Shown here piece by piece: positions 33,237 through 42,104 of a stretch of DNA of 64,000 bases. The stretch's first letter is position 1; the number at the start of each line of letters is the position of its first letter. A program made the translations under genes and the position numbers. The stretch comes from Sulfurovum riftiae. GTDB lineage: Bacteria > Campylobacterota > Campylobacteria > Campylobacterales > Sulfurovaceae. The notes beneath the pieces were generated by a model. It worked only from the letters and a program-made list of their open reading frames with translations. It did not search any database and was not told where the DNA came from. Where the stretch lies: the NCBI RefSeq assembly GCF_001595645.1, contig NZ_LNKT01000034.1, forward strand, positions 62,001 through 126,000, read 5' to 3'.

Positions 33237-34499
33237 TTATTGTGTATCTTTGACTCTATGATCTGTTTCAAAAATATTTTCCTGACTTCTCAGTAATAAA
33301 AAAGCTATTGCAAATGCAAACAGTCCTGAAAGATAATTTCCAAGTGGTACATCGGCAGAAAATGAAAAAATAAAAACAATCAATACTGCATAGAGGGTTG
33401 ATTTGGCTAAAGGGTTCTTATATTTTGCTCTGAACAGGAACCATATAAAAAGGAGAAAGGGGATCAACCCCAACAAACCTGCCTGAAGTGCGATCTGAAG
33501 ATACTGATCATGTACATGATGTACATTTTTTGTAAAAGTATATTTTTTAAATTCCGGCTGTTTTAATGCCTCACGATATGCATCACGTGTATCACCTACC
33601 CCTACACCGATGATCGGATGCTCCATGAGTATATCAAATGAGACGATCTTCATAGCGATACGGCTTCCCCAGGAACTGTTGAGATTGTTGTTCTGGATTT
33701 TCTGTATATCAGAAACAGCCTGATGGACCCTGTTGTGAAATATCGGAGAAAAATTATACGCAGCAAAAAACAGTGATGCCAGAACCAGCATGGTTACAAA
33801 AAGATACTTGAGTCTAGTACCAAAATATGACCATACAAAAACCAACAGACCAAAAATAAAAGCCAATTGTCCGGTACGTCCTCCATTAATAAAAAGATTC
33901 GCTGTTGCAGAAAGCAGAAATATCGTTTCAAAAATACGTAATGCCAATGAGATTCTTCTATTGAGTATCTGTCCCAAAAGCAGAAATATCGTAACAACCA
34001 GAAATATACTGTAAGGTACATGATGCATAAATGGTGTCGGCATACTTGGAGAAGAGTGCTTCGTCGTCCACCACTCCAGAAATACACCGTAAGATACGAT
34101 CTCACTGATGAACATCGCTATGAGAAAGGCAAATATGGCCGGCAGAAGATAGCGTTCTTTCATTGAGGTATACATGGTGACAAAAACAACCGTAATGGCA
34201 AAATAGAACTTTAAAATGTAAATACCTTCTTTGATATCTGTTGTCCACAACAAAGACAAAAGATTGATAAAGAAAAAAAGCAGAAGGAACCAGATCGCTT
34301 TTTCCGATCTTATTTTTTCTAATTTTCTGACAAAACCACCTTCCAAAACCCAGAAGAACAATAACAAATAGGGACCGGTATGGGTAGAAAAAGCATTGGA
34401 AAAAGGAAGTAGCAGTGCATAAACAACAAAAAGTACATTCAATACTTCAGAATAAAAAACAGAACCGAATTTAAATTTTTCTATTATATTGTTCTTCAT
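33237..34499 (-). CDS. waaL: O-antigen ligase / polymerase-like membrane protein
   Basis: 420 residues, about eleven hydrophobic helices, with the Wzy_C/WaaL periplasmic loop (about 240-340) including GVGVGDTRDAYREA and HVHDQYLQIALQAG. Would join O-polysaccharide to lipid A-core, or polymerise it; sequence alone does not separate the two. Start overlaps the upstream stop as ATGA, within the LPS core operon. Confidence 0.82.
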   Translation of the reverse strand: MKNNIIEKFKFGSVFYSEVLNVLFVVYALLLPFSNAFSTHTGPYLLLFFWVLEGGFVRKLEKIRSEKAIWFLLLFFFINLLSLLWTTDIKEGIYILKFYFAITVVFVTMYTSMKERYLLPAIFAFLIAMFISEIVSYGVFLEWWTTKHSSPSMPTPFMHHVPYSIFLVVTIFLLLGQILNRRISLALRIFETIFLLSATANLFINGGRTGQLAFIFGLLVFVWSYFGTRLKYLFVTMLVLASLFFAAYNFSPIFHNRVHQAVSDIQKIQNNNLNSSWGSRIAMKIVSFDILMEHPIIGVGVGDTRDAYREALKQPEFKKYTFTKNVHHVHDQYLQIALQAGLLGLIPFLLFIWFLFRAKYKNPLAKSTLYAVLIVFIFSFSADVPLGNYLSGLFAFAIAFLLLRSQENIFETDHRVKDTQ

Positions 34500-35590
34500 A
34501 ATTGACCTTTTGCTTTTTTGACAATATACGCTTTGATCTCTTCTATATCCATCTGCATCAGACAATCACTGATTCCGGAATCATGACATCCTTTTGCATC
34601 ACAGGGGACACATTCCCATTGTTTTTGAAGGATGGTATGTTTTCCCATACTTTGATTGCCACGATAACTGATATATTGATTTTCCATAAATGTATTGTCC
34701 CATGGACCCCATGCATAAGGAATGCTTGGGCCGAAAAATGCAAGAACGGGAACATCGTTGGCTGCGGAAATATGCATGATCGCTGTATCAACACCTACAT
34801 ACATCAGGCTCCTCTTATTTATCGCAGCTGTTTCTTTCAACGATAGTTTTCCGGTCAGATCCAGAGGAGTCGTTTTACAAAGTGCCAAAATATCATTTAC
34901 TTTCTGTTTCTCTTCGTCTATTGGTGCAGCCGTAATAACAACAGGCAGATGAAGGGTTCCCTGACAAAAATCTATAATTTCTGCTGCAACTCTATCATCA
35001 ATACATTTAAAGAGCCATCTTGAAACAGGATGAAAGTGTATGAACTGTTTCTCTTTTAAAGCATTTTGTTCCAGTAACTCATCAATGGTATTGGCAACAT
35101 CCTCTTTCCAGAAAATCTCTACTTTTTTCTCTTTGGGTTCTTTCTCCAGAATCCTTAATGCATCAAGATTGATATCTACCCAGTGTCGGAGCTGCAATCT
35201 GGACAAAGGTCTTGTAACGAAGCGGTTCAAGAAAGTATTTTTCGAAGAAAGAAAACTGATACGCTCTTTTGCTCCTGAGAAAAGAGCTGTCAGCAAGCCG
35301 CGATCCCCACTGGTAAGGTTAATGACCATGTCATAGTTTTCATGACGTATTTCCATTGCAAAGTCAAGTTCGGCCTTAAGCCGGCGGAACAAAGAAAGAC
35401 GTTTGATCTTCGTTCTGTCATAGATATGGATCTTTCCGACATTTGGATTCTCCGTGACCATCTCTTCCGTCCCTTTGTTAAGTGCTGCATCGATCTGGGC
35501 ATCAGGAAAATAATACTTGAGATTTTTCAATAAAGGGGTGATCAGCAGAACATCCCCTATATGCATGAATTTAATAACAAGGATTTTCAT
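34496..35590 (-). CDS. GT9 glycosyltransferase, heptosyltransferase III-like
   Basis: 364 residues. N-terminal KFMHIGDVLLITPLLKNL, middle HFHPVSRWLFKC, donor site YVGVDTAIMHISAANDVPVL with FFGPS, and a C-terminal Cys group (CVPCDAKGCHDS). The HPVSRWLFKCW-like motif is typical of the RfaQ/heptosyltransferase III group. Third GT9 enzyme of the cluster with WaaC and WaaF. Confidence 0.85.
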   Translation of the reverse strand: MKILVIKFMHIGDVLLITPLLKNLKYYFPDAQIDAALNKGTEEMVTENPNVGKIHIYDRTKIKRLSLFRRLKAELDFAMEIRHENYDMVINLTSGDRGLLTALFSGAKERISFLSSKNTFLNRFVTRPLSRLQLRHWVDINLDALRILEKEPKEKKVEIFWKEDVANTIDELLEQNALKEKQFIHFHPVSRWLFKCIDDRVAAEIIDFCQGTLHLPVVITAAPIDEEKQKVNDILALCKTTPLDLTGKLSLKETAAINKRSLMYVGVDTAIMHISAANDVPVLAFFGPSIPYAWGPWDNTFMENQYISYRGNQSMGKHTILQKQWECVPCDAKGCHDSGISDCLMQMDIEEIKAYIVKKAKGQL

Positions 35591-36690
35591 AATGTATCAC
35601 CTTTGTTGTAATGGATATTGGGCAGACTGTCTATCAGAGACATATATTGTTTTGCAATAACATCATTTCTGAAGCATGTCATATCTATCTCCTCCATATC
35701 AGGATACTGCTGCAATGCTTGTCGTATCTTTAAAGCCAGAGCATTCACATTCCCCGGAGGAACCAAAAATTCTTTCAAAACGCCTGTCAGGATTTCACTC
35801 GGGCCACTGGGACAATCGGTACTTACTACCGGTGTCCCGACAATAAGGGCTTCGGCAAGCACTCTTCCAAAACCTTCAAAATCAGAGGAGAATACCAAAA
35901 GTTCTGCATGTTTCAACCATACATACGGATTGTCTGTATACCCCTGAAAAAGTACTTTTGATTGAAGTCCAAGTTCTCGTACCAGTGTCTCAATTTTGAC
36001 TTTATCATCTCCCTCTCCCAATAAAACGAGTTTATGCGGTACATCTGCCTGTTTATATGCTTTCAAAAGAATATCATGCCTCTTGCTAACCATATCAAAG
36101 CGCCCGACATGAATCAGATAGGGAATATCGGGGATTTCTGTTACAGACTCTTTAGCCAAACGGTGTATCTCTTCAAAATCAAAAGGGTTATAAATTGTTT
36201 GAATGCTTTTAGGTTTTGCCTGGATACTCTCAAGGATATATGCTTCCAATCCTTTGGAAACGGTAATGAGATTTTTGTGAGAGTAGAGTTTTTTATATTT
36301 CATTTTTCTCCACTTCTCTTTAAAAAAACCGACAAAACCTTCATAGGTCTTTGTCTCCGCACTGTGTACACAATGATAGATATTGGGATGATCCAGCATG
36401 GACAGCAGCCTATTTGCAGGAGAAGAGTTCGACATCAGAAAATCAACTTTGCCTATCTCACCGATCTTATGTTTCACTGCCTCTACGATCTTCTTTTTCT
36501 CCTTTATCAACTCTCCGTTCTGATTCAAGAGATGAAAATGGATACCTTCCGGGATCACATAATCAATGTTGTCTGAATAGATCATGACATGGACTTCTGC
36601 GTGCATCTTCTTCAATGCACTTGCCAGTGTTATGATGAACTTTCCCGCTCCTCCGGAGAGGTCACTGTTGAACAAAACTATTCTATGCAT
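35587..36690 (-). CDS. GT4 glycosyltransferase
   Basis: 367 residues, GT-B fold. N-terminal acceptor domain starting LFNSDLSGGAGKFI, donor domain with LIHVGRFDMVSKRHD, LVLLGEGDDK and the EX7E region SSDFEGFGRVLAEALIVGTP. Adds a sugar to the LPS core or a linked glycan; linkage unknown. Overlaps the next gene by four bases. Confidence 0.85.
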   Translation of the reverse strand: MHRIVLFNSDLSGGAGKFIITLASALKKMHAEVHVMIYSDNIDYVIPEGIHFHLLNQNGELIKEKKKIVEAVKHKIGEIGKVDFLMSNSSPANRLLSMLDHPNIYHCVHSAETKTYEGFVGFFKEKWRKMKYKKLYSHKNLITVSKGLEAYILESIQAKPKSIQTIYNPFDFEEIHRLAKESVTEIPDIPYLIHVGRFDMVSKRHDILLKAYKQADVPHKLVLLGEGDDKVKIETLVRELGLQSKVLFQGYTDNPYVWLKHAELLVFSSDFEGFGRVLAEALIVGTPVVSTDCPSGPSEILTGVLKEFLVPPGNVNALALKIRQALQQYPDMEEIDMTCFRNDVIAKQYMSLIDSLPNIHYNKGDTL

Positions 36691-36695
36691 TGTTT

Positions 36696-37742
36696 TTACC
36701 GCTCTGCTTTCATAAGAGATGCAATGATGTCAAGTGTCCTATCCGCATTGTTCTCCATAGAGTACTGCTGTACATTCCTGTAGTTCTTCTCTTTTTCATC
36801 CTTGAGCCGTTCACTGTCATCCATATACGATTCAATAAGCTCAATGATTCCGTAATCCTTCGGATTTTCCATGAGAAATTCATTGTTCAGTATCTCACCC
36901 GCCCCACACTGTTTCGTAGTGATAACAAGGTTTTTGAAATTCATCGCTTCCAGGATCACATTCCCGAACGGTTCATAATGGGTCGGGAAAAGGAAAATAT
37001 CACTGACATAATAAAAATCCCTGGGATCTTTCTGTGGTCCGGCAAAGGTCACATTTTCTGAAATATTCAGCTCTTCTGCCAAAGCTTTGTAGTAACGGAG
37101 GTTCTTCTCTTTGCCTACCATAAATGCCTGAAACGGTTTTCTGATCTTCGAAAGTGTACGCAGGAACTCTTCACCTCCTTTTCTTTTAAATCCGCTGCCT
37201 ACGAACAGAAATGTGATTGTGTCATCACGAAGGCCAAACCTCTCTTTGATGTGTTTTCGTGCCGCTTGATATGCTGTCTCTTCATAGGGTTCAATTTCAA
37301 TACCGTTGTAAACCACTGATATTTTCTCCGGTGGGATATGATAGATGGAAACGATCTCCTCTTTAACGAACCTGGAAACCGAAATGATATGCCTGGCATT
37401 CTCAAATGTCCTTTTTTCCATCCAGAGATACACAGGATGCAGCGGATTCAAACTGAATCCTTTGGTTTTGAGGAATGCCTTGTGCGTACCGCCTCCAGCA
37501 TTAAAAATATCCAGACAACTCAAACGGTCAAGTGAGAAATAGAACCGATCCGCTTTAACAGTGCAGGCCTGATGGTCATAATAGGGGAATTTTATCCAGG
37601 AAGGCATCCATTTCGGCTGTTCCAGATGAAGTATTTCTGTATCAAATCCCCGTTTTTGTATTTCATCTTTCAATGTTTGCAAATAACGTTCACCGCCTCC
37701 AAACGGACTATACTGTCTGCGAACAAATGTGATCTTCCTCAT
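36696..37742 (-). CDS. GT4 glycosyltransferase
   Basis: 348 residues, GT-B fold. N-terminal VRRQYSPFGGGERYL, donor domain FLFVGSGFKRKGGEEFL and EX7E region HYEPFGNVILEAMNFKN. The start resembles RfaG (WaaG)-type glucosyltransferases (FGGGERY, GSGFKRKG). Overlaps the upstream gene start by four bases (37739-37742). Confidence 0.86.
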   Translation of the reverse strand: MRKITFVRRQYSPFGGGERYLQTLKDEIQKRGFDTEILHLEQPKWMPSWIKFPYYDHQACTVKADRFYFSLDRLSCLDIFNAGGGTHKAFLKTKGFSLNPLHPVYLWMEKRTFENARHIISVSRFVKEEIVSIYHIPPEKISVVYNGIEIEPYEETAYQAARKHIKERFGLRDDTITFLFVGSGFKRKGGEEFLRTLSKIRKPFQAFMVGKEKNLRYYKALAEELNISENVTFAGPQKDPRDFYYVSDIFLFPTHYEPFGNVILEAMNFKNLVITTKQCGAGEILNNEFLMENPKDYGIIELIESYMDDSERLKDEKEKNYRNVQQYSMENNADRTLDIIASLMKAER

Positions 37743-38539
37743 AGGAACCTTTCAATACCATTTTCACATCGTATCATATTTTCAGCCATGCTCTTTTGAA
37801 GACGGTGCTCATTCTGTGGCAAACTTTGACGTGGATTTTCAGGATGATAAAGGTGATATGCAATTGCTGCGAACTTGATATTTTTCCGCATGATGCCATA
37901 GTTCATCATCCTGACAACAAATTCACTGTCCTCTCTCCCCCATCCGACAAAACAGTTGTCAAAACCATTGACAGCCAGAATATCTTTCCGAAAGAGAGAA
38001 AAGTTACATGTTTTTATACCTTTTAAAGAATATCCTTTTTTTGAAAAAAAACGACTCAACAAAGGGGAGTGGAAAGCATTTTTCCTGTTTTCGATCCCCT
38101 CTGTGAACAGAGAAAAAGTAAGATCACGAGATGCCAAAACCTCCTCTGTTTTTGTTCTATTCAGAAGTACACGCCCTCCCTGTATGAAAGTTCCTTTCTC
38201 TGCTGCATTTAGATGGTCCTGAATAAAATCCGGATGTAACACCATATCACCGTCTATCATAACAATATATTCACCGTTTGCCATAGCAATGGCACGATTC
38301 CTGGCCATTGCGGCACGGAATCCCGTATCAGGCTGCCAGGCATGAAGTATGGGAATAGTACTCCTCTCAGCCATCTGCTCTATCAAATTTCTGGTTTTTG
38401 TTTCACTGCCATCATCAGCAATGATGATCTCGTCAGGGAGGTGCCTCTGATGCAACACACTTTCCAGGACAAGTTGTAAAGCATCCGGCCTGTTGTACGT
38501 TGTAATTACAAGGGAGGTCGTCACAGTTGGTCTCCGCAC
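37739..38539 (-). CDS. GT2 family glycosyltransferase
   Basis: 266 residues, GT-A fold: VITTYNRPDALQLVLESV, IIADDGSE, the DxD motif in MIDGDMVLHPDF, and a galactosyltransferase-like C-terminal domain with FDNCFVGWGREDSEFVVRM. Nucleotide sugar unknown. It overlaps the following and preceding genes, consistent with tight coupling in the core operon. Confidence 0.86.
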   Translation of the reverse strand: MRRPTVTTSLVITTYNRPDALQLVLESVLHQRHLPDEIIIADDGSETKTRNLIEQMAERSTIPILHAWQPDTGFRAAMARNRAIAMANGEYIVMIDGDMVLHPDFIQDHLNAAEKGTFIQGGRVLLNRTKTEEVLASRDLTFSLFTEGIENRKNAFHSPLLSRFFSKKGYSLKGIKTCNFSLFRKDILAVNGFDNCFVGWGREDSEFVVRMMNYGIMRKNIKFAAIAYHLYHPENPRQSLPQNEHRLQKSMAENMIRCENGIERFL

Positions 38540-39276
38540 TGTTTTTCATAGAGCTTCATATATTTGTAAAAAACACCATTGGCATTGGAAACACTGATGA
38601 CAAGCCCTTCATATCCGCAAAGAAAACCCTTCTGCAAAAAATAGTTTCTAAAAAAAGCAAATGTCGCCCGGCCAAACGCTTTCAGAGGGGAAGAGGTTTT
38701 TTCACTCTGTTGGGCATACAGTGTCGAATAGCTTTGCATTTTGGAGATCAGCGATCCAATATCATCGAAAGGATAATGTTTGAGTTCACCGGCAAGTACT
38801 GTTTTTTGTGTGTCCGGCTTCAATACCAGGCTTTCATGGACCATTGCATCATTGAAACACGTATAGGTACGGTTGAACAAACGTATAACTGTATCAGGAT
38901 ACCATCCGCAGCATCGTATGGGCTTTCCATTGTAATGATTGAGCCGATCTATGGTATATACCCGGTTAACCTGTACCGGATCAAGCTCTCTTATCGCAGC
39001 AATCAGTGCTTCAGATGCTATTTCATCACTGTCTACAGAGAAGATCCAGTCATTACGTGCTTTTTCTGCTGCCAGGTTCTTCATCGGTCCAAAACCGATG
39101 AAAGGATGTTTTATACGTGTAACATTGGCATACCCTGCAGCAATTTCCAAAGTCTTGTCATTCGAACCATTGTCCAGGATCAGTACTTCATCAAAGGCTT
39201 TCAAGGCATCAAGACACTGCTTCAGGTACTTTTCGGAATTCTTCGTCAATATGGTGACGCTGATTTTATCGATCAT
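38521..39276 (-). CDS. GT2 glycosyltransferase, WaaE/KdtX-like
   Basis: 251 residues. ISVTILTKNSEKYLKQCLDA, LILDNGSNDKT, FSVDSDEIAS and the CGWYPDTVIRLFNR and VHESL motifs are those of the LPS-core beta-1,4-glucosyltransferase WaaE group. The ATG at 39276 was chosen because the usual N-terminus begins here, one base after the upstream stop; the longer frame runs back into the acyltransferase gene. Confidence 0.88.
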   Translation of the reverse strand: MIDKISVTILTKNSEKYLKQCLDALKAFDEVLILDNGSNDKTLEIAAGYANVTRIKHPFIGFGPMKNLAAEKARNDWIFSVDSDEIASEALIAAIRELDPVQVNRVYTIDRLNHYNGKPIRCCGWYPDTVIRLFNRTYTCFNDAMVHESLVLKPDTQKTVLAGELKHYPFDDIGSLISKMQSYSTLYAQQSEKTSSPLKAFGRATFAFFRNYFLQKGFLCGYEGLVISVSNANGVFYKYMKLYEKQCGDQL

Positions 39277-39277
39277 C

Positions 39278-40171
39278 TTACTGATACCTCTCTTCAAACT
39301 GATTCTTCCAGCGCTGATGCAGCCAGAACCACCCATCTGGCTTTTTTCGTATAACTTCTTCTGTGATCTTGGCCTGTTTTTGCACCGAAGCAAAGATATC
39401 TTTGTCCTTGTCTTCGGTTTTTTCTGTCACAATTGGGGCATAAAAAGTGATCTGATACTTTTGATGGTCTTCCGTGCTAATAAATGCAGGGATGATGAGT
39501 GCATCGAATCGTCGGGCCAATATGGCTGCAGATGGTGTATGCCGTACCGGTTTGCCGAAAAAATCTACAAGTATTCCTTCGTTCTCACTGGTATTCTGGT
39601 CGACCAGTAATCCGAGCATCCTGTCATTTTTCAATACCTGTATCATTGATTTCATTGCACCTTTTTTATCGAGCATCTCAATATCGAACTGCTGCCTGTT
39701 CTGATTGAGGATTCTGTCCATCGCAGGAGAATCCAGTTTTCTCCCTACCCCTGTCAACGGACCGAATTTGGCTGCAATGGAAAGGGGCAGCAGTTCCCAG
39801 TTTCCATAGTGGGCAGTGATCAAAATGATCTTTCTTTTCTCTTTCAATGCCTGCTGAAGTATTTCTTCATTTTTGAAACTCACTTTTTTCAAAAGTGCTT
39901 CACGAGAGATTCCCTGATTTTTAATAAAGTCAACCAGTAAGAGGCCCAGGTTGAGATAGGCTTCCTTGATGATCTTTTCTTTCTCTTCCTGAGGCAAAGT
40001 ATCCCCATAGGCAAGGTCAAGATTGACCTGTGCGATCTTTCGATGCTTTTTATCTATTTTATAGATCAGTGAAGAGAGACCTTTCATCAAAAATATCATC
40101 CACTTGTCCGGAACTATCCAGATAAAGAATTTAAACAGATAAAACAGCGTGACATAGAATATATCTCTCAT
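39278..40171 (-). CDS. lipid A biosynthesis acyltransferase (LpxL/HtrB-like)
   Basis: 297 residues. N-terminal hydrophobic anchor, then the LPLAT motif ITAHYGNWELLPL (His-x4-Glu, about 119-124) and the second block LVDQNTSENEGILVDFFG, ending with KPDGWFWLHQRWK. Adds a secondary acyl chain to lipid A. Second gene of the waaC operon. Confidence 0.9.
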   Translation of the reverse strand: MRDIFYVTLFYLFKFFIWIVPDKWMIFLMKGLSSLIYKIDKKHRKIAQVNLDLAYGDTLPQEEKEKIIKEAYLNLGLLLVDFIKNQGISREALLKKVSFKNEEILQQALKEKRKIILITAHYGNWELLPLSIAAKFGPLTGVGRKLDSPAMDRILNQNRQQFDIEMLDKKGAMKSMIQVLKNDRMLGLLVDQNTSENEGILVDFFGKPVRHTPSAAILARRFDALIIPAFISTEDHQKYQITFYAPIVTEKTEDKDKDIFASVQKQAKITEEVIRKKPDGWFWLHQRWKNQFEERYQ

Positions 40172-41163
40172 GCAAGTAACTCCTCTGCCAACACTACGAT
40201 CTTTTCCGGATCAATTGTGTGGATACACATATCTTTTTTATCAAGCTTTAATGGGTCGATCACTTTATCACAGTCAATGACCTTGTTGATCTTGGTTTCC
40301 AATACATTCCGTTTGCTCGGTGTAGGACCGAAAATGGTGATACTCGGCCGATTCAGCGCCCAGGCAAAATGTGTAGGACCACTGTCACCCCCTATGACAA
40401 GATCCGCCGAAGCGACCAATGCCTTCAGCTCATTGAGATCCAGATGAGGCAGTACCTGTGCATCACTGTTCCGGGCTATATACTGTGCATATTCATACTC
40501 AGTATCACTGCCCCATACAAGCAGATGATTCTCTTCTATTGACGCTATGATCTCTAAAAATTTCTCTTTGGGGTAAATTTTACTCTGCCAGCTTGAGCCA
40601 AGGACATGCACGATATTTTTTTGATCTTTTTTTAAAAAGTTTGCTGTTTTTACTTTGTCGGTATCAGTGAAAAAGAGAAAAGCTTCTTTATTTTCAAGTG
40701 CTTTATGCTCAACATCAAACCCCAATGAAGCAGCTGCAAGATCCATGTTCCGTATGATGACATTCTCCTCATATGGGATAAAAAATGTTTTTCTGTAAAA
40801 CCAGACAGCGATCTTTTCACGAATTGATTTTTTGTCAAAACCTGCATTGGGACCCAGAATCCTGGAAACAACAGCTGATTTCAATAACCCCTGCATATCA
40901 ATGACTATGTCATATCTGTTTTTCGCATAATTTCGTACTTTTGACAACTCAGAAAAAAATTTCAATTTGTCTTTTTTGAGTGCTTTTAAATTAACGGTCA
41001 AAACCGTATCGATATGAGGATTGTTTTTCAGGATATCAGCAAAGTTCTCTTCAACGATCCAATCGATCCTGCATTGGGGAATCGCACGTTTAATAAATTG
41101 CAATACAACCATTGCATGTACAATATCCCCCAAAGCAGAGAGCTTTACGATCGCTATCCTCAT
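40168..41163 (-). CDS. waaC: LPS heptosyltransferase I
   Basis: 331 residues, GT9. KLSALGDIVHAMVVLQFIK at the N-terminus, WIVEENFADIL, HVLGSSWQSKIYPKEKFLE, and donor-site VIGGDSGPTHFAWALNRP. Adds the first heptose to Kdo. First gene of the minus-strand core operon; the region upstream to hisH (240 bases) holds promoter-like AT-rich sequence and two heptamer arrays. Confidence 0.93.
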   Translation of the reverse strand: MRIAIVKLSALGDIVHAMVVLQFIKRAIPQCRIDWIVEENFADILKNNPHIDTVLTVNLKALKKDKLKFFSELSKVRNYAKNRYDIVIDMQGLLKSAVVSRILGPNAGFDKKSIREKIAVWFYRKTFFIPYEENVIIRNMDLAAASLGFDVEHKALENKEAFLFFTDTDKVKTANFLKKDQKNIVHVLGSSWQSKIYPKEKFLEIIASIEENHLLVWGSDTEYEYAQYIARNSDAQVLPHLDLNELKALVASADLVIGGDSGPTHFAWALNRPSITIFGPTPSKRNVLETKINKVIDCDKVIDPLKLDKKDMCIHTIDPEKIVVLAEELLA

Positions 41164-41252
41164 CTGTATCTATCCTGGACTTTTTACTCTAATTCTATCC
41201 AAATACTCTAAAAGGTCTTTGCTCCCGGCCTGCTGCTTTCAATTTAATTGGA

Positions 41253-41258
41253 TATAAT
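41253..41258 (+). promoter_or_regulatory. -10 box toward hisH
   Basis: TATAAT in TTGGATATAATCACG. The transcript would pass through both heptamer arrays before hisH, giving a leader of about 140 bases. Confidence 0.5.
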
Positions 41259-41270
41259 CACGTTAAATTT

Positions 41271-41301
41271 AAGTAGCAAGTAGCAGGGAGCAAGTAGCAG
41301 T
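41271..41301. repeat. tandem heptamer GTAGCAA (degenerate, about 4 copies)
   Basis: AGTAGCA AGTAGCA GGGAGCA, then AGTAGCA; the same unit as at 22276-22310. Confidence 0.85.
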
Positions 41302-41346
41302 GATAAGCAACAACACAATAAATGTATTACATCGTAATATTTACCT

Positions 41347-41379
41347 TCATTCTTCATTCCTCATTCCTCATTCCTCATT
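41347..41379. repeat. tandem heptamer TCATTCC (about 4.5 copies)
   Basis: TTCATTC TTCATTC CTCATTC, then CTCATTC CTCATTT: period 7 with the first units variant. Ends three bases before the hairpin at the hisH ribosome site. Confidence 0.88.
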
Positions 41380-41381
41380 TG

Positions 41382-41398
41382 AAGCTCCAAAGGAGCTT
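41382..41398 (+). promoter_or_regulatory. hairpin over the hisH ribosome site
   Basis: AAGCTCC-AAA-GGAGCTT, a perfect 7-bp stem with a 3-base loop; the right arm is the only Shine-Dalgarno of hisH, six bases before ATG. Confidence 0.65.
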
Positions 41399-41403
41399 TC
41401 ACT

Positions 41404-42033
41404 ATGATCGGTATCGTCGACTACAACATGGGGAATCTTGCTTCTGTCATCAATGCATTTAAAAAAGTAAATGCCGATGCACAGCTTGAAAGTGACCCTT
41501 CAAAACTTGGGCAGTATGACAGGCTCATCCTTCCCGGTGTCGGTGCATTTGGGGATGCAATGGAGCATTTGAAAAGCAACGGCATGGATGAAGCGGTCAA
41601 GGCATTTGCCGCTTCGGGCAAACCGCTGCTTGGGATCTGTCTGGGAATGCAGCTGCTTTTTGAGAGTTCAGAGGAATTCGGACAGACCGAAGGACTTGGA
41701 CTGATCCCCGGCAAAGTAGTGGCTTTTGACGAGAGCAGATTCGACCATCCCCAGAAAGTACCGCATATGGGGTGGAACGAGATGTTCCAAGTGCGCACTT
41801 CGACAAGCTCAGTGACCAGTAAACTATTTGATGATTTACCTGATGATTTTTACCTTTATTTTGTACACTCTTTCCATGCGGTTTGTGATGACAAATATGC
41901 CATAGGGAAAACCCACTACGGGTATGAGTTCGTCTCGGCAGTACAGAATGGGAATATTTACGGTATTCAACCACACCCTGAAAAAAGCCATGAGAACGGT
42001 TTGAAAATTATAGAGAATTTTACAAAATTATAA
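41404..42033 (+). CDS. hisH: imidazole glycerol phosphate synthase, glutaminase subunit
   Basis: 209 residues, class I glutamine amidotransferase. [12 protein letters not shown] at the start, catalytic Cys in [10 protein letters not shown] (about 79), and His-Glu in QPHPEKS. Supplies ammonia to HisF in histidine synthesis. Between GWNEMF and [14 protein letters not shown] there are about nine extra residues ([11 protein letters not shown]) coded by a dispersed repeat core at 41791-41817. hisA follows after a REP pair; hisF is not in the window. Confidence 0.94.
   Translation: MIGIVDYNMGNLASVINAFKKVNADAQLESDPSKLGQYDRLILPGVGAFGDAMEHLKSNGMDEAVKAFAASGKPLLGICLGMQLLFESSEEFGQTEGLGLIPGKVVAFDESRFDHPQKVPHMGWNEMFQVRTSTSSVTSKLFDDLPDDFYLYFVHSFHAVCDDKYAIGKTHYGYEFVSAVQNGNIYGIQPHPEKSHENGLKIIENFTKL
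41791..41817. repeat. CTTCGACAAGCTC-family repeat inside hisH
   Basis: The bases GTGCGCACTTCGACAAGCTC followed by AGTGACC look like a dispersed palindrome-family core and are translated in frame as VRTSTSSVT, a poorly conserved-looking insertion between two conserved HisH blocks. Confidence 0.6.
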
Positions 42034-42039
42034 AAACCC

Positions 42040-42093
42040 GTAGGGTCGGTTTACCGACCTCATACACCAAAATGGTCGGTAAACCGACCCTAC
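42040..42093. repeat. REP pair between hisH and hisA
   Basis: Direct 42040-42059 and inverted 42074-42093, both main-stem type, starting six bases after the hisH stop. The final CTAC directly abuts the hisA ribosome site AAAGGAAACAG, so the BIME hairpin stands against the site. Confidence 0.9.
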
Positions 42094-42104
42094 AAAGGAA
42101 ACAG

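Noticed and set aside
13985-42093. Possible CRISPR arrays
   Set aside because: Heptamers are directly tandem without spacers and REPs are pairs with variable AT-rich gaps; there are no cas genes.
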